A DNA stretch of 64,000 nt from Xiphydria camelus (lineage: Eukaryota > Arthropoda > Insecta > Hymenoptera > Xiphydriidae). This document shows, piece by piece, positions 22,397-32,790 of this stretch (positions within the stretch are counted from its first letter, which is position 1; the number at the start of each line of letters is the position of its first letter). A program made the translations under genes and the position numbers. Location: positions 8,757,736 through 8,821,735 of the forward strand of contig OY783192.1 in NCBI GenBank assembly GCA_963678675.1, in the 5' to 3' direction. The notes beneath the pieces were generated by a model. It saw nothing but the letters and a program-made list of their open reading frames with translations. It had not been told where the DNA came from and did not search any database.

Positions 22397-22593
22397 CATA
22401 CTAAACGGTCAATCTACCACAAATTGCACCAGGTTTCTATTGATATTAACTTGCATACAAAATTATTGCATATTTTAATCTTGGAAATCGATTGGTCATA
22501 CTAAACGGTCAATCTACCACAAATTGCACCAGGTTTCTATTGATATTAACTTGCATACAAAATTATTGCATATTTTAATCTTGGAAATCGATT
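22397..22593 (+). repeat. tandem duplication, two units of 100 bp
   Basis: The unit starting CATACTAAACGGTCAATCTA at 22397 is repeated at 22497 with no visible difference through GGAAATCGATT. Near-identity points to a recent duplication. Confidence 0.95.
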
Positions 22594-22676
22594 CGTGACC
22601 ATAGGTACTACTTTAAAAGAAGTGAAAATACATCGTTTCGCGTACGATTTGTACCAACTTTCGATAAAGGTTCAAT

Positions 22677-23012
22677 TTACAACGCTAGAGTAGAGTAAAG
22701 CATATACAATAGTTGTTGACCTCCCCACAGTAATTGACCACCTCTCATAACAAACGCATTCGATAGAGAGAGATAGGCCACAATCACCGTATAATTTCCA
22801 GCTCTTAAACTATCAATAGCTACATACTTTACCGTAACGCTTGAGAAAATAAAAGGAAAGGTAATGATTATTTGCAAATAATAATGAACTCTCAAATTAA
22901 AATTGACTCGTCGAAGAGTATCAACATGCAGTTCTGTATTTGAAGCGGCGTTATATTTTTGCTCCGCCCAAATCGAAATTACTATTGCAACATGCTTTAC
23001 CAAACTTTTCAT
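22677..23012 (-). CDS. uncharacterised 111-codon ORF
   Basis: An open frame starts ATG at 23012 and stops at 22677. The product has a hydrophobic N-terminus and a second hydrophobic stretch at about residues 46-60, and ends LLYMLYSTLAL. It does not resemble a family I know. No splice sites or neighbouring exons were found, and it lies just outside the intact TTAA element at 23171. It may be a chance ORF; the hydrophobic segments are the only reason to list it. Confidence 0.15.
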   Translation of the reverse strand: MKSLVKHVAIVISIWAEQKYNAASNTELHVDTLRRVNFNLRVHYYLQIIITFPFIFSSVTVKYVAIDSLRAGNYTVIVAYLSLSNAFVMRGGQLLWGGQQLLYMLYSTLAL

Positions 23013-23170
23013 TATACTAAATTAGTATAGGATTAAATTGGGCAATAATTCGTATACATCAGAATATCAACCTTACCGATCATCAACCATACCAGTTTTT
23101 CTAACTATGTAGAGAATATAGAGAAAATTTGTAAAAAAAAGACTTACTCCAAAGCGCGCCGGCCTCTTAA

Positions 23171-25912
23171 GGGGCCCGAACACTGTAAAATTTTCGAAAA
23201 ATCGATTTTTTTTTTATTTGCTAAATCAATAGCTTAGACATCGAAGAACATGTATGTAAAGTTTCAAACAAAAATTCGAACTCTAAGTATTTCAAAAGAG
23301 CGCCAGACGCTGACGTGTCGGCTGAGCATATTTGGCGTTTCGGAGCACTGTGCGCGTATGGTAAATTCTCCTGTTTGCTTTGCTTATTCTAGCTCAAAAA
23401 AAAAATCATAGATGGCAGCATGATTGCAGAAGTATATACACACATATACTTGTGTATACATGTATACATTACGGTAAACATAACCTTAAATTTAGTGAAA
23501 ACAACGTGCTCTTGTTTTGTTGTCGAAATTTCTTATTCTCGTGTTTTTCAAAGTTAAATTCTTGTGTTTATTTTTGAATAATGGATAGAAGAAATAAAAG
23601 ACACTGTGCTGGTAAGCCGACAAACAGAAGTGATAGAAAAAACCAAAGAGTTGGTCCAGAAAATAGATATGTTGCAGAGAAAGTGACGGTGAATACTAGT
23701 ACATCTGAGCAGAAGCTCAATACTTCTTTTGAGGATTCTGACGTGTCGATCGATCCAAGTGTTTCTTATAGAGTCATCAATTTTTTATCTATTTTTTCAA
23801 AGCTAAGCCAAGTAGTAAAATGTAAAACATGTGGAGGAGACGTGGAGTTCTCTGAAACTGCGAGCAGAGGATTGGGTTTCAATTTAATAATGACGTGTAA
23901 AAAGTGTAATCCAACGAAAATCCCTTCTTGCCCTAACATAAAAAACGCTTTCGAAGTCAATCGTAGATTTGTTTTTGCCATGAGGATGCTTGGAGTCTCT
24001 CAAGCCGGAGCCGAACAATTTTGCGCCTTCATGGACCTTCCTCGGCCTCTCTTTCCGAAAACGTATGCTGAATTGACCGAAATCGTTAGAAACGCTACAG
24101 AAAAGGTAAAAGATATGTCAATCAAGAGTGCAGGTGATGAAGAAAAACGGTTAACGTTGGAGAAAAATACAGATTTCGTCGGATTGACCGTCTCAGGCGA
24201 TGGCAGTTGGCGGAAACGTGGTTTCAGTTCTTTACATGGCGTGGTTTCCCTAATCGGATATCGTAGTAACAAAGTGCTTGATTTTACGGTTAAATCCTCA
24301 CATTGCCATGCATGCTCTTTGTGGAAAAATAAAAAAGGTACAACTGAGTACGATTTATGGTACGAAGAGCACAAGGAATCGTGCGATGCGAATCACGTTG
24401 GTCCCTCTGGAAATATGGAGCCGCACGCTATGGTTGAGATGTTTCAAAGGTCGGAACAATTGCATCAAGTAAAGTATGAGTGTTACGTCGGCGACGGCGA
24501 TTCCAAGACATATAATAAAGTCGTCGAGAATGTTCCTTATGATGTGACGAAAAAAGAATGCGTCAATCATGTATCCAAACGCATGGGTACTCGATTGCGC
24601 AATTGCAAAAAAACCACTAAAGGTCTTGGAGGCAGGGGTAAGCTTACTGATAAGCTTATTAAGGATCTTACCCTTTATTACGGGTTAGCTATAAGGCGCA
24701 ACAATGATTCTTTAGAGAATATGAAAAAAGCCATGTGGGCAACCTTTTTACATAAATCCTCGACCGATTCACATCCAAGGCACGAAAATTGCCCGGAAGG
24801 TCTGGCCTCTTGGTGCCAATGGCAAAAGGCTCGCGCGCTCGGAAAACTGAAAGGTTTTAAACACGAATCTGCATTACCCCAAGACGTTCTGGATGCTATA
24901 AAGCCGATATATACCGATCTCAGTCGTGACGATCTTTTAAAACGATGCTTGGGTGCTTTCAATCAGAATAATAACGAAAGCTTCAACAACATTATCTGGA
25001 AATTCGCGCCGAAATCAACGTTCAGTGGAGTAAGAACTGTACATATTGCAGCAAACATAGCTACTATTATATTTAATAATGGTCACACAGCACTTCTACG
25101 TGTGTTAGAATTCATGGGAGTCCGTATCGGAATGAATCTTTACGATTACTGTCAAAAGATTGACAAAGAACGCATCAATTACGCGAATCGTCATACACGG
25201 GCAAACACGCGTGAAGGACGTTTGCATGCCCAGGAATTGCGCCAAAAACAAATGATGGATGCGGAAGAGCTGCTCTACGGCCCTGGGATTGCCGAGTAAC
25301 AAAATAAATCACGTAAGACCTTTTTTACTACCTTTTTTAATTCGATTTGCCCCTTTCAAAACTTAAAACGCGATTATCTCGAAACCATGTTTTTTGACCG
25401 CGTTGACAGCATAACTGGAAAAGTTTTTATCCGATCGACCTGATTCAAATTGCATTCTATTCGGGAATAGTGTCGCTTCTGCTCGACGTAGCCGTTTTTC
25501 GATATATGCCAAACTTTTTTTTTATAAATAATTTAGTGCAAAATTTTACGCGAAAAAAAAAACTTTTTCTTCAAACAGCCGCCATTTTTTTTCTAATCAA
25601 TATTTTTAAAATCCCCTACGTCAAACAGTAGCCAGTAATGTATATTTCAAGAATATTTTTTGTTTTTTGCTCTAGGAGGCTCCGTTTTGCTGATTTGCTG
25701 TCAACGCGACAAGGGTCATTTCAAAAAGGCGCCATTTTGGATCAGCTACAGAATACAAACATGGCCGCCAAAAAAAAAAAAAAATTTTTTTTCGATAATC
25801 TAAACATTTATTAACATATGTGTAAAGTTTCATGTAAATCGGAACGTCCGTTTTTTTTAATAAATAAAATAAAAATCATATGAAAAATCGCAGTTTACAG
25901 TGTTCGGGCCCC
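23171..25912 (+). mobile_element. intact Kolobok-type DNA transposon, 2742 bp
   Basis: The perfect 19-bp terminal inverted repeats (GGGGCCCGAACACTGTAAA) are flanked by a TTAA target duplication at 23167-23170 and 25913-25916. It encodes a single uninterrupted 572-codon transposase. Structural completeness and perfect ends point to a recent insertion and possibly an autonomous element. Confidence 0.93.
23581..25299 (+). CDS. Kolobok/Mutator-like DDE transposase, full length
   Basis: 572 codons, ATG at 23581, TAA at 25297. It should catalyse excision and insertion of the surrounding element at TTAA. The N-terminus is basic. A zinc ribbon follows: C81-x2-C84 and C106-x2-C109. The catalytic core candidates are D207 in VSGDGSWRKRGF, D305 or D307 in YVGDGDSKTYNKV and E466 in NNNESFNN, consistent with a DDE triad. 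KKECVNHVSKRMGTRLR follows the second acidic motif, and HCHAC (242-245) forms an extra Cys/His cluster inserted between the first two acidic positions. The protein ends DAEELLYGPGIAE. No frameshift or stop is present. The motifs match a widespread arthropod family annotated as Mutator-like transposase. I call the element Kolobok-type because of the TTAA duplication. The ATG starts about 410 bp inside the left end. Confidence 0.9.
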   Translation: MDRRNKRHCAGKPTNRSDRKNQRVGPENRYVAEKVTVNTSTSEQKLNTSFEDSDVSIDPSVSYRVINFLSIFSKLSQVVKCKTCGGDVEFSETASRGLGFNLIMTCKKCNPTKIPSCPNIKNAFEVNRRFVFAMRMLGVSQAGAEQFCAFMDLPRPLFPKTYAELTEIVRNATEKVKDMSIKSAGDEEKRLTLEKNTDFVGLTVSGDGSWRKRGFSSLHGVVSLIGYRSNKVLDFTVKSSHCHACSLWKNKKGTTEYDLWYEEHKESCDANHVGPSGNMEPHAMVEMFQRSEQLHQVKYECYVGDGDSKTYNKVVENVPYDVTKKECVNHVSKRMGTRLRNCKKTTKGLGGRGKLTDKLIKDLTLYYGLAIRRNNDSLENMKKAMWATFLHKSSTDSHPRHENCPEGLASWCQWQKARALGKLKGFKHESALPQDVLDAIKPIYTDLSRDDLLKRCLGAFNQNNNESFNNIIWKFAPKSTFSGVRTVHIAANIATIIFNNGHTALLRVLEFMGVRIGMNLYDYCQKIDKERINYANRHTRANTREGRLHAQELRQKQMMDAEELLYGPGIAE

Positions 25913-25920
25913 TTAAGTTT

Positions 25921-26040
25921 AGCGCGCGCGCGCGCGAGTGGAGATTTTTCCACCGGCGGCGGTTGACTGCACCATCCTGGGGCTAGTGGTAACATCTCAC
26001 TCTCGTCCGGCGGTGATTTCGTTTCTGCTATGCGAATTTC
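25921..26040. repeat. short (GC)n run and flank
   Basis: A (CG)7-8 run directly follows the TTAA right flank of the Kolobok-type element. Nothing else is recognised here. Confidence 0.6.
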
Positions 26041-26046
26041 AAGTAA

Positions 26047-26408
26047 GGGCCGGTTTTACCAACACGGTATAAACGCGGTATACGCCTCTTGCGTATCTCG
26101 AAAGTGCGCCGAAAGCGCCGCGTAGTGGCCAAGATTGGCACAAATGGGTTACACTGTCAACCAATCAGACCTTCCGGCTTGTGCTTATACAGGCAAACCT
26201 AAGTGTACATGTGACCATATGTATAGTCGTACACCCCCGTACCGTGTAACCCAGTACAGCACTTTTTGCTCACCAGGCGAGTAAGGCGGCGCCACCACCG
26301 ATGCGCACAATGCGTATAGTGCTATACTGAGAATAACCAGCAATAAGTCTTATGGTTATTCTCAGTATAGCGCTATACCGCGTTTATACCTGTTGGTAAA
26401 ACCGGCCC
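26047..26408. mobile_element. Harbinger-type MITE, 362 bp, TAA target
   Basis: Terminal inverted repeats start GGGCCGGTTTTACCAACA. They are flanked by TAA at 26044-26046 and 26409-26411. A second inverted pair lies inside (GTGCTATACTGAGAATAACC / GGTTATTCTCAGTATAGCG). The TWA target and the GGGCCGGTT start fit PIF/Harbinger. Confidence 0.88.
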
Positions 26409-26502
26409 TAAGTATCGCGACAATGATATTTCTCTAATACCGTCTTTGTGCAACGAGAATTTAGACTTTACGGACCAATTTCACCAACATTAAGCTCTGT
26501 TG

Positions 26503-26744
26503 GTACCGTCAACGCGGGCTACTTTGGCCCTGGGGTCCTTCTTTGACCCAAATTAAGAAATAAAATAAAACGTTCTCAAACTATTTTGAGGAAGCAGATT
26601 TCAAGCGGGTTGCGGTAGTTTCTGCTAGGGCATAGATCTGTGCAGCTATTGACGCTCATCAAGTAGTTTGAGAACGTTTCATTTTATTTCTTAATTTGGG
26701 TCAAAGAAGGGCCCCAGGGCCAAAGTAGCCCGCATTGAGGGTAC
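26503..26744. mobile_element. short hairpin MITE
   Basis: The arms GCGGGCTACTTTGGCCCTGG and the following AAACGTTCTCAAACTA block are inverted at 26640-26735. The central part is only about 60 bp. There is no coding capacity and the target duplication is unclear. Confidence 0.8.
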
Positions 26745-27363
26745 AGTACTGAGCGCCCGAAGCACAAGAGGGGAAGTATTCCCCCACTCTAGTTATAACG
26801 TATGTTGCGCGCAGGTATGCGCCAAAGGGGAATACGGGTTTAGTTTACGCGTCTATTTTGGTTACGCGCAGGTATGTACCTCTCTAACGGACAGAGTGGG
26901 AGTATTCCATAATTCATTTTTCTTAGAATTCAAAGCCCCGTCGTACGGAATTATGGAGGGAGTATTGTAGTAGTCTCGTGAACACTGATTGAGACAAATT
27001 TTCAAGCAAATTTTTGTAAATAATCTTTGGACTACTATAAAAACATTGTCCTAATTTGAAGGAGATTTACCGTTTAGAAATAGAGATATTAATTATTAAA
27101 ATATCGCCATTTTACACGGGCTCTTATGGCCGAAATTAAATATTGTACTATAATAAGAAAATGGCGAGACAGATTTTGAAGAAACTTAGCCCAATGATAA
27201 ATTAACATTATCCAAGCATTTTCCAAAAAAAAATTACTTATTTTGACCGTTTTGATTAAACGATATAAGCTTTTAAATTCCGGAATTTACGATTATATGA
27301 GGGGCTCAAAGCTGAAGTGAACCGAGTCCAAAAATTATAATTTTTGAAGTTTACTGTTCAGAT
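26745..27363. other. non-coding stretch
   Basis: It contains a GC-balanced segment with repeated GCGCAGGTATG motifs (about 26812 and 26868) and then AT-rich sequence. No gene is supported. Confidence 0.45.
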
Positions 27364-27577
27364 TGAAGATGGATGAATATCACGATGATATTCGATGCAG
27401 AGTCGATGCCGGGATTGAGTATAAGCGTGAAACACCTAACGGGACCGGCGAGGATCGACAGCACGTAGCAACGGGCTCAGGAAGGCAGGATGAGTGGGTG
27501 CCTCCGGAAAGTCCGAACTCTTTGTAACTATTCCGGGTATTATCAGAATACCCGCTTAAGGTCATCACACAGAAAAT

Positions 27578-27652
27578 TCCGTAAGCCGTAAGACGTAAGA
27601 CGTAAGACGTAAAACGTAAGGTTCATCACACAAACACGGCGTAAGACGTAAG
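27578..27652. repeat. subterminal TAAGACG heptamer repeats
   Basis: CGTAAGACGTAAGACGTAAG and variants occur four to six times here. The inverse occurs near 32465-32582 inside the other end. Paired arrays near both ends suggest transposase binding sites, which is an inference. Confidence 0.7.
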
Positions 27653-27810
27653 CTTTGACCAATCCTGAACGAAGACGCTGTCCCCACCCTCTATTTACAT
27701 ATAACTTAGAATCTAGAAGTGACAGTTTGATAATAATTTCATTTCAATTGGGAAGAAAAGCTTAACAGTAAGTACATTTAATTATTGATTACACTCAGTT
27801 CCTATATATA

Positions 27811-28349
27811 TTAGGTCGGTAGAAAAATAATTTCGTTTTTTGTATTCTCGATGTTTGCAACTTGATATTGAAATGAATTATGCAATAAATGTGGTTGTGT
27901 TATATATCATTTTAAAGCGCTGACTCCGCTCTGTATTTTGATAACAAACGCTGATGATTTTGTTGATTTACGTTTGTTTTAGGTTATTTAATTAAAAATG
28001 GAAAAGAAGCAAATCCGGGCGGTTTTCCTGTACGAGTTCAAACTGGGTACTAAAGCAGCGGAAACCGCTCGGAAAATTAATGATGCGTTTGGGTTTCCGC
28101 TGCTTTAGTACCCAGTTTGAACTCGTACAGGAAAATTGCCCGGATTTGCTTCCTTTCCATCTTTAATTAAATAACCTAAAACGAACGTAAATCAACAAAA
28201 TCATCAGTGTTTCTTATCCAAATACAGAGCGGAGTCAGCGCTGTTTAAAATGATATATAACACAACCACATTTATTGCATAACTTATTTCAATATCAAGT
28301 TGCAAACGTCGAGAATACAAAAAACGAAATTATTTTTCTACCGACCTAA
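27811..28349. mobile_element. palindromic mariner derivative (two inverted 5' ends)
   Basis: The ends are TTAGGTCGGTAGAAAAAT and its complement, flanked by TA (27809-27810, 28350-28351). The empty site survives in the mirrored arm near 31890-31912. Both arms contain the start of a mariner transposase: the left arm from ATG at about 27998 (MEKKQIRAVFLYEFKLG then TKAAETARKI), the right arm the same start in reverse from about 28162. The centre at about 28085 lies about 30 codons into the gene, so the element is two head-to-head copies of one mariner 5' end with no catalytic domain. Confidence 0.88.
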
Positions 28350-28384
28350 TAATAAACAGAAAAGCCATTCCTAGATTGACATAA

Positions 28385-30998
28385 TAGACCATAGGCTACC
28401 AATATGAAACCCTCCCCCCACCCCCCCGTGGGAATTTCTGACTCACATATTTTTTTGTTGGTATTGCCATCTAGTTTAAGGTTTTAATTGTTTGCCTCTT
28501 GTCAATTACAGCATATCCCGAAAAACCACGAAAACACGGAGAAAATGACTCTTTTTCAATTCATTCTCATTTCATTTAAATTTTTCGTTGAAGAAGGTAT
28601 GTTTATAAATAATATTTTGTGCAGGAATTCTTCCCTGAGTTTTTAGTTATATATTCTTCCATTTTTTATTGTAAATATATAAGCCTTAACACAAGATTCT
28701 CATTATGTGAATATAAACGAAAACATTCTAGTTATAATAATGAAAATTGACTTTCAACTTCAAAATCAAATAAGAGTATTTCATTTGATAACAGCATCTG
28801 TAATCAGCAGTCTCCTTCTTCATCCTCATGTACTATATCGGTTAAGTTAACTACTTCTGGATCATCTCCATCTTCAAACTCATCTGGATGAATGCTTTCC
28901 ATAACGTCGGTTAATTTGTGCGGCAACGGATCCCCTTTAATCCAATCAAACTTCAGTTGTCCATTCTCCAACTTCCAGCCATGTCCCACTGGAGATGGTA
29001 GTATGGATTTAGCGACATGTGCATTGTTCCATATATAGCATTGGTAGTTTGCACAACTGATGTGCTTTTCAAGTGAAGCTTTACAATGAGGTAGTAGACT
29101 TAATTCGACACCTCGTGTATTTGGCAATGCAAATGTCATTGTGGGAGAGTATTTTTGTGTGAACAAATCGTACCGTAGCTTATTCATATCTGTGTATCCC
29201 TTATCACTGTACAAGCAACAGACGAATTCCTCTAGGCCTGTCTGTAACATGTCTGTAATTGTAAGTGATGATCCTAATGATCTAAGCATAAGCACGAATT
29301 TCGAAAACTTCCAATTTAGATTTTACTGACAACTTTCCATGACGAAAAAATGAACTGGTAGTGTCGCATCCGGATAATGCATGCATGTTCAACATAGCAT
29401 GGCTCGTTGCTACACCTAAATCCCGAGAAATGATGGTGTCATTAATGACCCTTCGTTTGTTTCTAGTTCCTGTATCAAACAGTAACACGTTTTCAATTTC
29501 GTTGGCGTAATTTAACAACAACATAAAAACATCTGTGTCTGGTGATCTAATTCTGATAGGCAAATTGTCTTGACAGGATTGAGAAGCATGGAAACAATGT
29601 AATGTAATTTTAGTATCCGCCTCCTCTTGTGAAGAGCATAGCTCTTCTTGTATCGTATAATTCACAGTTGAACCGTCTTCGCTCGTAAACAACATGCACC
29701 GATCATTATGTGATGAGTAAAGATTTCTACCATGAAAATAGTGGGCATATATGTCTTGTTTCCATTCATTATGTAGAAGGTTGACAAGTTGTTCCTTGTT
29801 TTTGCCATTACTGAGGAATTTTTTCCAATCCCGAGGAATATTGGTCTTAGGTATCTCCACGGCCTCTTCTTAGTCCCTCAATGTTTTTAAGATACATCTG
29901 CGTAAGTATCCGTCACGAAGTCTATCCTCTTGCATTTTGGAAAGCGGCTTAAGACTATCTCGGCGAGCTCACCAAAGGTTTCTGGAATATTACTGAGAGC
30001 TTGAAAGTAAGCCATGCCATCAATCATATAAATGCATTCTTCAACCATAGGAGGTTCATTTACCGCACCCTTGATCTCCAAAGCATGGAGTAGTTTGGCC
30101 TTGTCTGTTTTTGTAGGACACCCATCAGCAGTTGCTAATGCCCATGGTACTGGTCCTAATGGATAGGATAACAGCATCTCTAGGCTAATTTGACGTTCCT
30201 GGGACAGGAGCAAAGCTCGAACAAAAATATTTCTTTCTGCTCTTATCTCAACTAATCTGTTTTGAGAGGACGTAACAATTATCTTCTCTTGAATACTCTT
30301 AAAAGTTTTAAGCTTTTGTCTCTTCAGTAGTTCATGAAATTTTTTATTCTTTAAAATAAATCTGTCTTGTAGGAAAGTGCTGTAGGCAGCTTTCCCCAGA
30401 ATATCTACATTGAGTAAATCTTCTTCCACCGATTCAGGTGCAGGCCTTCCAGATGATAAACAGAACAGAGAATCCTTGTCGTCAACTTCAAATGGATTGA
30501 TATATTACTCAATAGCTTCAATTACTTTCAAGACACTTTGCTCACTTTGTTTCATTTCTCCTATTTGCATGTCTCGGTGAGAGGAATCTGATGTATGTAA
30601 CATACTTGCTTTTTCAAATGCCAATTCTACATATTTAGCACGTTCATGCCTTGTAATACACCATCGTGAATATGCCCAGAAATTTCTGCTGTAACCCACT
30701 ATGCCGCGGGTGCATTTGGCATATCAATTGATTGTTTGTTCTATTGTGATGTCAATAGAATTTCTAGAACTTGGAACTTGTGATTTACAGACGCTATTAA
30801 GGGGTATGAATCGACCTTCCGAATTCCGTCGCTCAGTGCGACGGAACACTGTGGTTTTCCACGTTTTTCCGGGATATGCTGTAATTGACAAGAGGCAAAC
30901 AACTAAAACCTTAAACTACATGGCAATACCAACAAAAAAATATGTGAGTCAGAAATTCCCACGGGGGGGCAGGGGGGGTATACACGAGCCTTCGCTCT
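28385..30998 (-). mobile_element. TIR-bounded mobile unit carrying a PIN/FEN1-like gene
   Basis: It is flanked by ATAA at 28381-28384 and 30999-31002. The mirrored arm of the host palindrome reads through the unoccupied site at 31864-31880 with a single ATAA. The ends contain AGGCT near both termini, C-rich tracts (CCCTCCCCCCACC...), then a strongly conserved inverted block of about 130 bp: CGTGGGAATTTCTGACTCAC, the GTTGGTATTGCCAT block, and TTGCCTCTTGTCAATTACAG on each side. No DDE transposase is present; the only gene is the PIN-like one. Confidence 0.8.
28804..30699 (-). pseudogene. PIN/FEN1-like nuclease-domain protein of a repetitive family (broken)
   Basis: It reads right to left. The first pieces (30699-30505 and 30429-29887) contain a helical region and then YMIDGMAYFQAL and CKRIDFVTDTY, the start of a PIN/FEN1-like fold. 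The next (29860-29282) contains SSQEEADTKITLH, IRSPDTDVFMLLLNY, VLLFDTGTRNKRRVI and HALSGCDTTSSFFRHGK, where acidic residues and GCDTTSS resemble the XPG-I region and helix-turn-helix of flap nucleases. The last (29295-28804) ends with a W..NGQL...PLP tail and an acidic C-terminus. At least three frame changes (near 29885, 29860 and 29290) and a stop between 30505 and 30429 make it inactive. Compared with the ORF at 57647 it keeps the C-terminal half and lacks the zinc-finger N-terminus. Family relatives are multicopy in animal genomes. A nuclease role is inferred from motifs only. Confidence 0.7.
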
Positions 30999-31002
30999 AT
31001 AA

Positions 31003-31890
31003 GGATACAGTGAACCGCAATGTAAAATGCATGACGTGGAGAGTCAGAACTGTCAGATTCATCTGCTTTTTTCATAAAAAATATAAATAATAACATTCGA
31101 CAATATTATTCTCAAGATATAGTTTGATGAACATGACGTGATAGCATTCTCTGAAATGTTATCACATAAATATCTCTTGAAGAACCCTGAAAAAAAATAT
31201 TTTCATTTCCTATGCCTATTATACAGATAAAATTATTTTTCAGGTAGTTCAAACATGCCGAGCAACGATGAAATATTGTTGGGGATTTTGTTAGTGGCTA
31301 CGGGTCTGCTTGTTTTAAAGAAGAAACGATCACGAAGATGGTTAAATCGTCGATGGTGGGTTCGACCAATAAATCGCATGCGTTCTGCACAAGGGGACTT
31401 TGAGAATTTGTTCCAGGAGATCAGAAATGATCCACAAATGTTTTTCCGGATCTCCTGAAACAAATTCTCAAAGTCCCCTTGTGCAGAACGCATACGATTT
31501 ATTGGTCGAACCCACCATCGATGATTTAACCATCTTCATGATCATTTCTTCTTTAAAACAAGCAGACCCGTAGCCACTAACAAAATCCCCAACAATATTT
31601 CATCGTTGCTCGGCATGTTTGAACTACCTGAAAAATAATTTTATCTGTATAATAGACATAGGAAATGAAAATATTTTTTTCCAGGGTTCTTCAAGAGATA
31701 TTTATGATAAAATTTCAGAGAATGCTATCACGTCATGTTCATCAAACTATATCTCGAGAATAATATTGTCGAATGTTATTATTTATATTTTTTATGAAAA
31801 AAGCAGATGAATACGACAGTTCTGACTCTTTATGTCATGCATTTTACATTGCGATTCACTGTATCCTTATGTCAATCTAGTTATGGCTTT
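31003..31890. repeat. palindrome of two inverted Harbinger 5' coding ends
   Basis: Left arm 31003-31437 and right arm 31440-31890 are inverted copies centred at about 31438. The left arm encodes, from ATG 31255, a hydrophobic segment and then RRWLNRRWWVRPINR and GDFENLFQEIRNDPQMFFR, the N-terminus of a HARBI1-like nuclease. The right arm encodes the same start from about 31617 on the minus strand. The DDE catalytic region is absent, because the centre falls about 60 codons into the gene. Confidence 0.85.
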
Positions 31891-32029
31891 TCTATTTATT
31901 ATATATAGGAACTGAGTGTAATCAATAACTAAATGTACTTACTGTTAAGCTTTTCTTCCCACACAATTGACGTGAAATTATTAACAATATCAAACTGACA
32001 CTTCTAGATTTTAGGTTAGATCTAAACAG

Positions 32030-32460
32030 CTCTAGAGCGTCTGTATGCACGCGTGGCGCAGTAAACTTGAAGGATAGACTTATCGTATTGAAATTTAGCT
32101 TAATAAAATCGTTTTGGAGCAATCAAGAAATGTATTATAAAGTTAAAAAACAACACTTTCAATGCTGTATGTGCAATAAAGAAAAATTTTTTACTTTCAA
32201 TGTACGGAGCTGTGAATATGGCCAAAATCGCACGTTTTCGTACATTTAACCTCAAGTATCTCGAAATTCTGACCTGTGGTACGCAAATTTGAGAGTCAGA
32301 TTCGTTTTTAGCGTACATCAATCTACAAGAATCACCTGGTCTGGTTCGAAATACAGAGAAAAACATTTATTTTTGTGGGCCTATGATATCAAATAACCCG
32401 GGAAACTTTGTGATTGGTTGTCCGTAAGACCTTCGCCGTAAAAATTTCAACCGGACGAAA
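32030..32460. other. unique right-arm spacer of the Harbinger-type element
   Basis: No counterpart in the left arm, no convincing ORF and no known motif. Confidence 0.4.
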
Positions 32461-32657
32461 GTTTTCGACGTTACGTTTTACGTCTTACGGACGAAAGTGG
32501 TGGGGTTTTTACGTCTTACGGGCATCAGAATACTTGATCCTGATTGGTCTATTCGCTTACATCTTACGTCTTACGGCTTACGGAATTTTCTGTGTGATGG
32601 CCTTTACCCTCGCTACCTGCTAGTGCGCATGGTTAAGGTACGTTTAGACCAGGATAC

Positions 32658-32790
32658 AAAATGTTGGCAACATGTTGGCAACACGTTTATGGCTGTTGGC
32701 AACATCGCTGTTGGCAACATCAACATCGCTGTTGGCAACATCAACATTGAGTGTTGCCAACACGATGTCGCTGTTGGCAACATACTGTTG
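32658..32790. repeat. clustered GTTGGCAACA palindromic repeats (left end)
   Basis: The self-complementary unit TGTTGGCAACA or close variants occur seven to eight times, mirrored by about six at 33890-34055. They are candidate transposase binding sites or hairpin-formers. Confidence 0.8.

Larger units (their letters stand above)
27559..32603. mobile_element. Harbinger-type element, 5045 bp with nested insertions
   Basis: The ends are AGGTCATCACACAGAAAATT and the reverse complement of AGGCCATCACACAGAAAATT. TTA is duplicated at 27556-27558 and 32604-32606, and the intact LTR copies at 50216 and 53700 show the empty site with one TTA. Heptamer TAAGACG-type repeats are subterminal at both ends. 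Internally it is palindromic: 27670-27810 mirrors 31895-32010, and the core is the inverted Harbinger 5' end at 31003-31890. A mariner derivative (27811-28349) and a nuclease-bearing unit (28385-30998) have inserted into the left arm. Without them the element would be about 1.9 kb. Confidence 0.85.
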
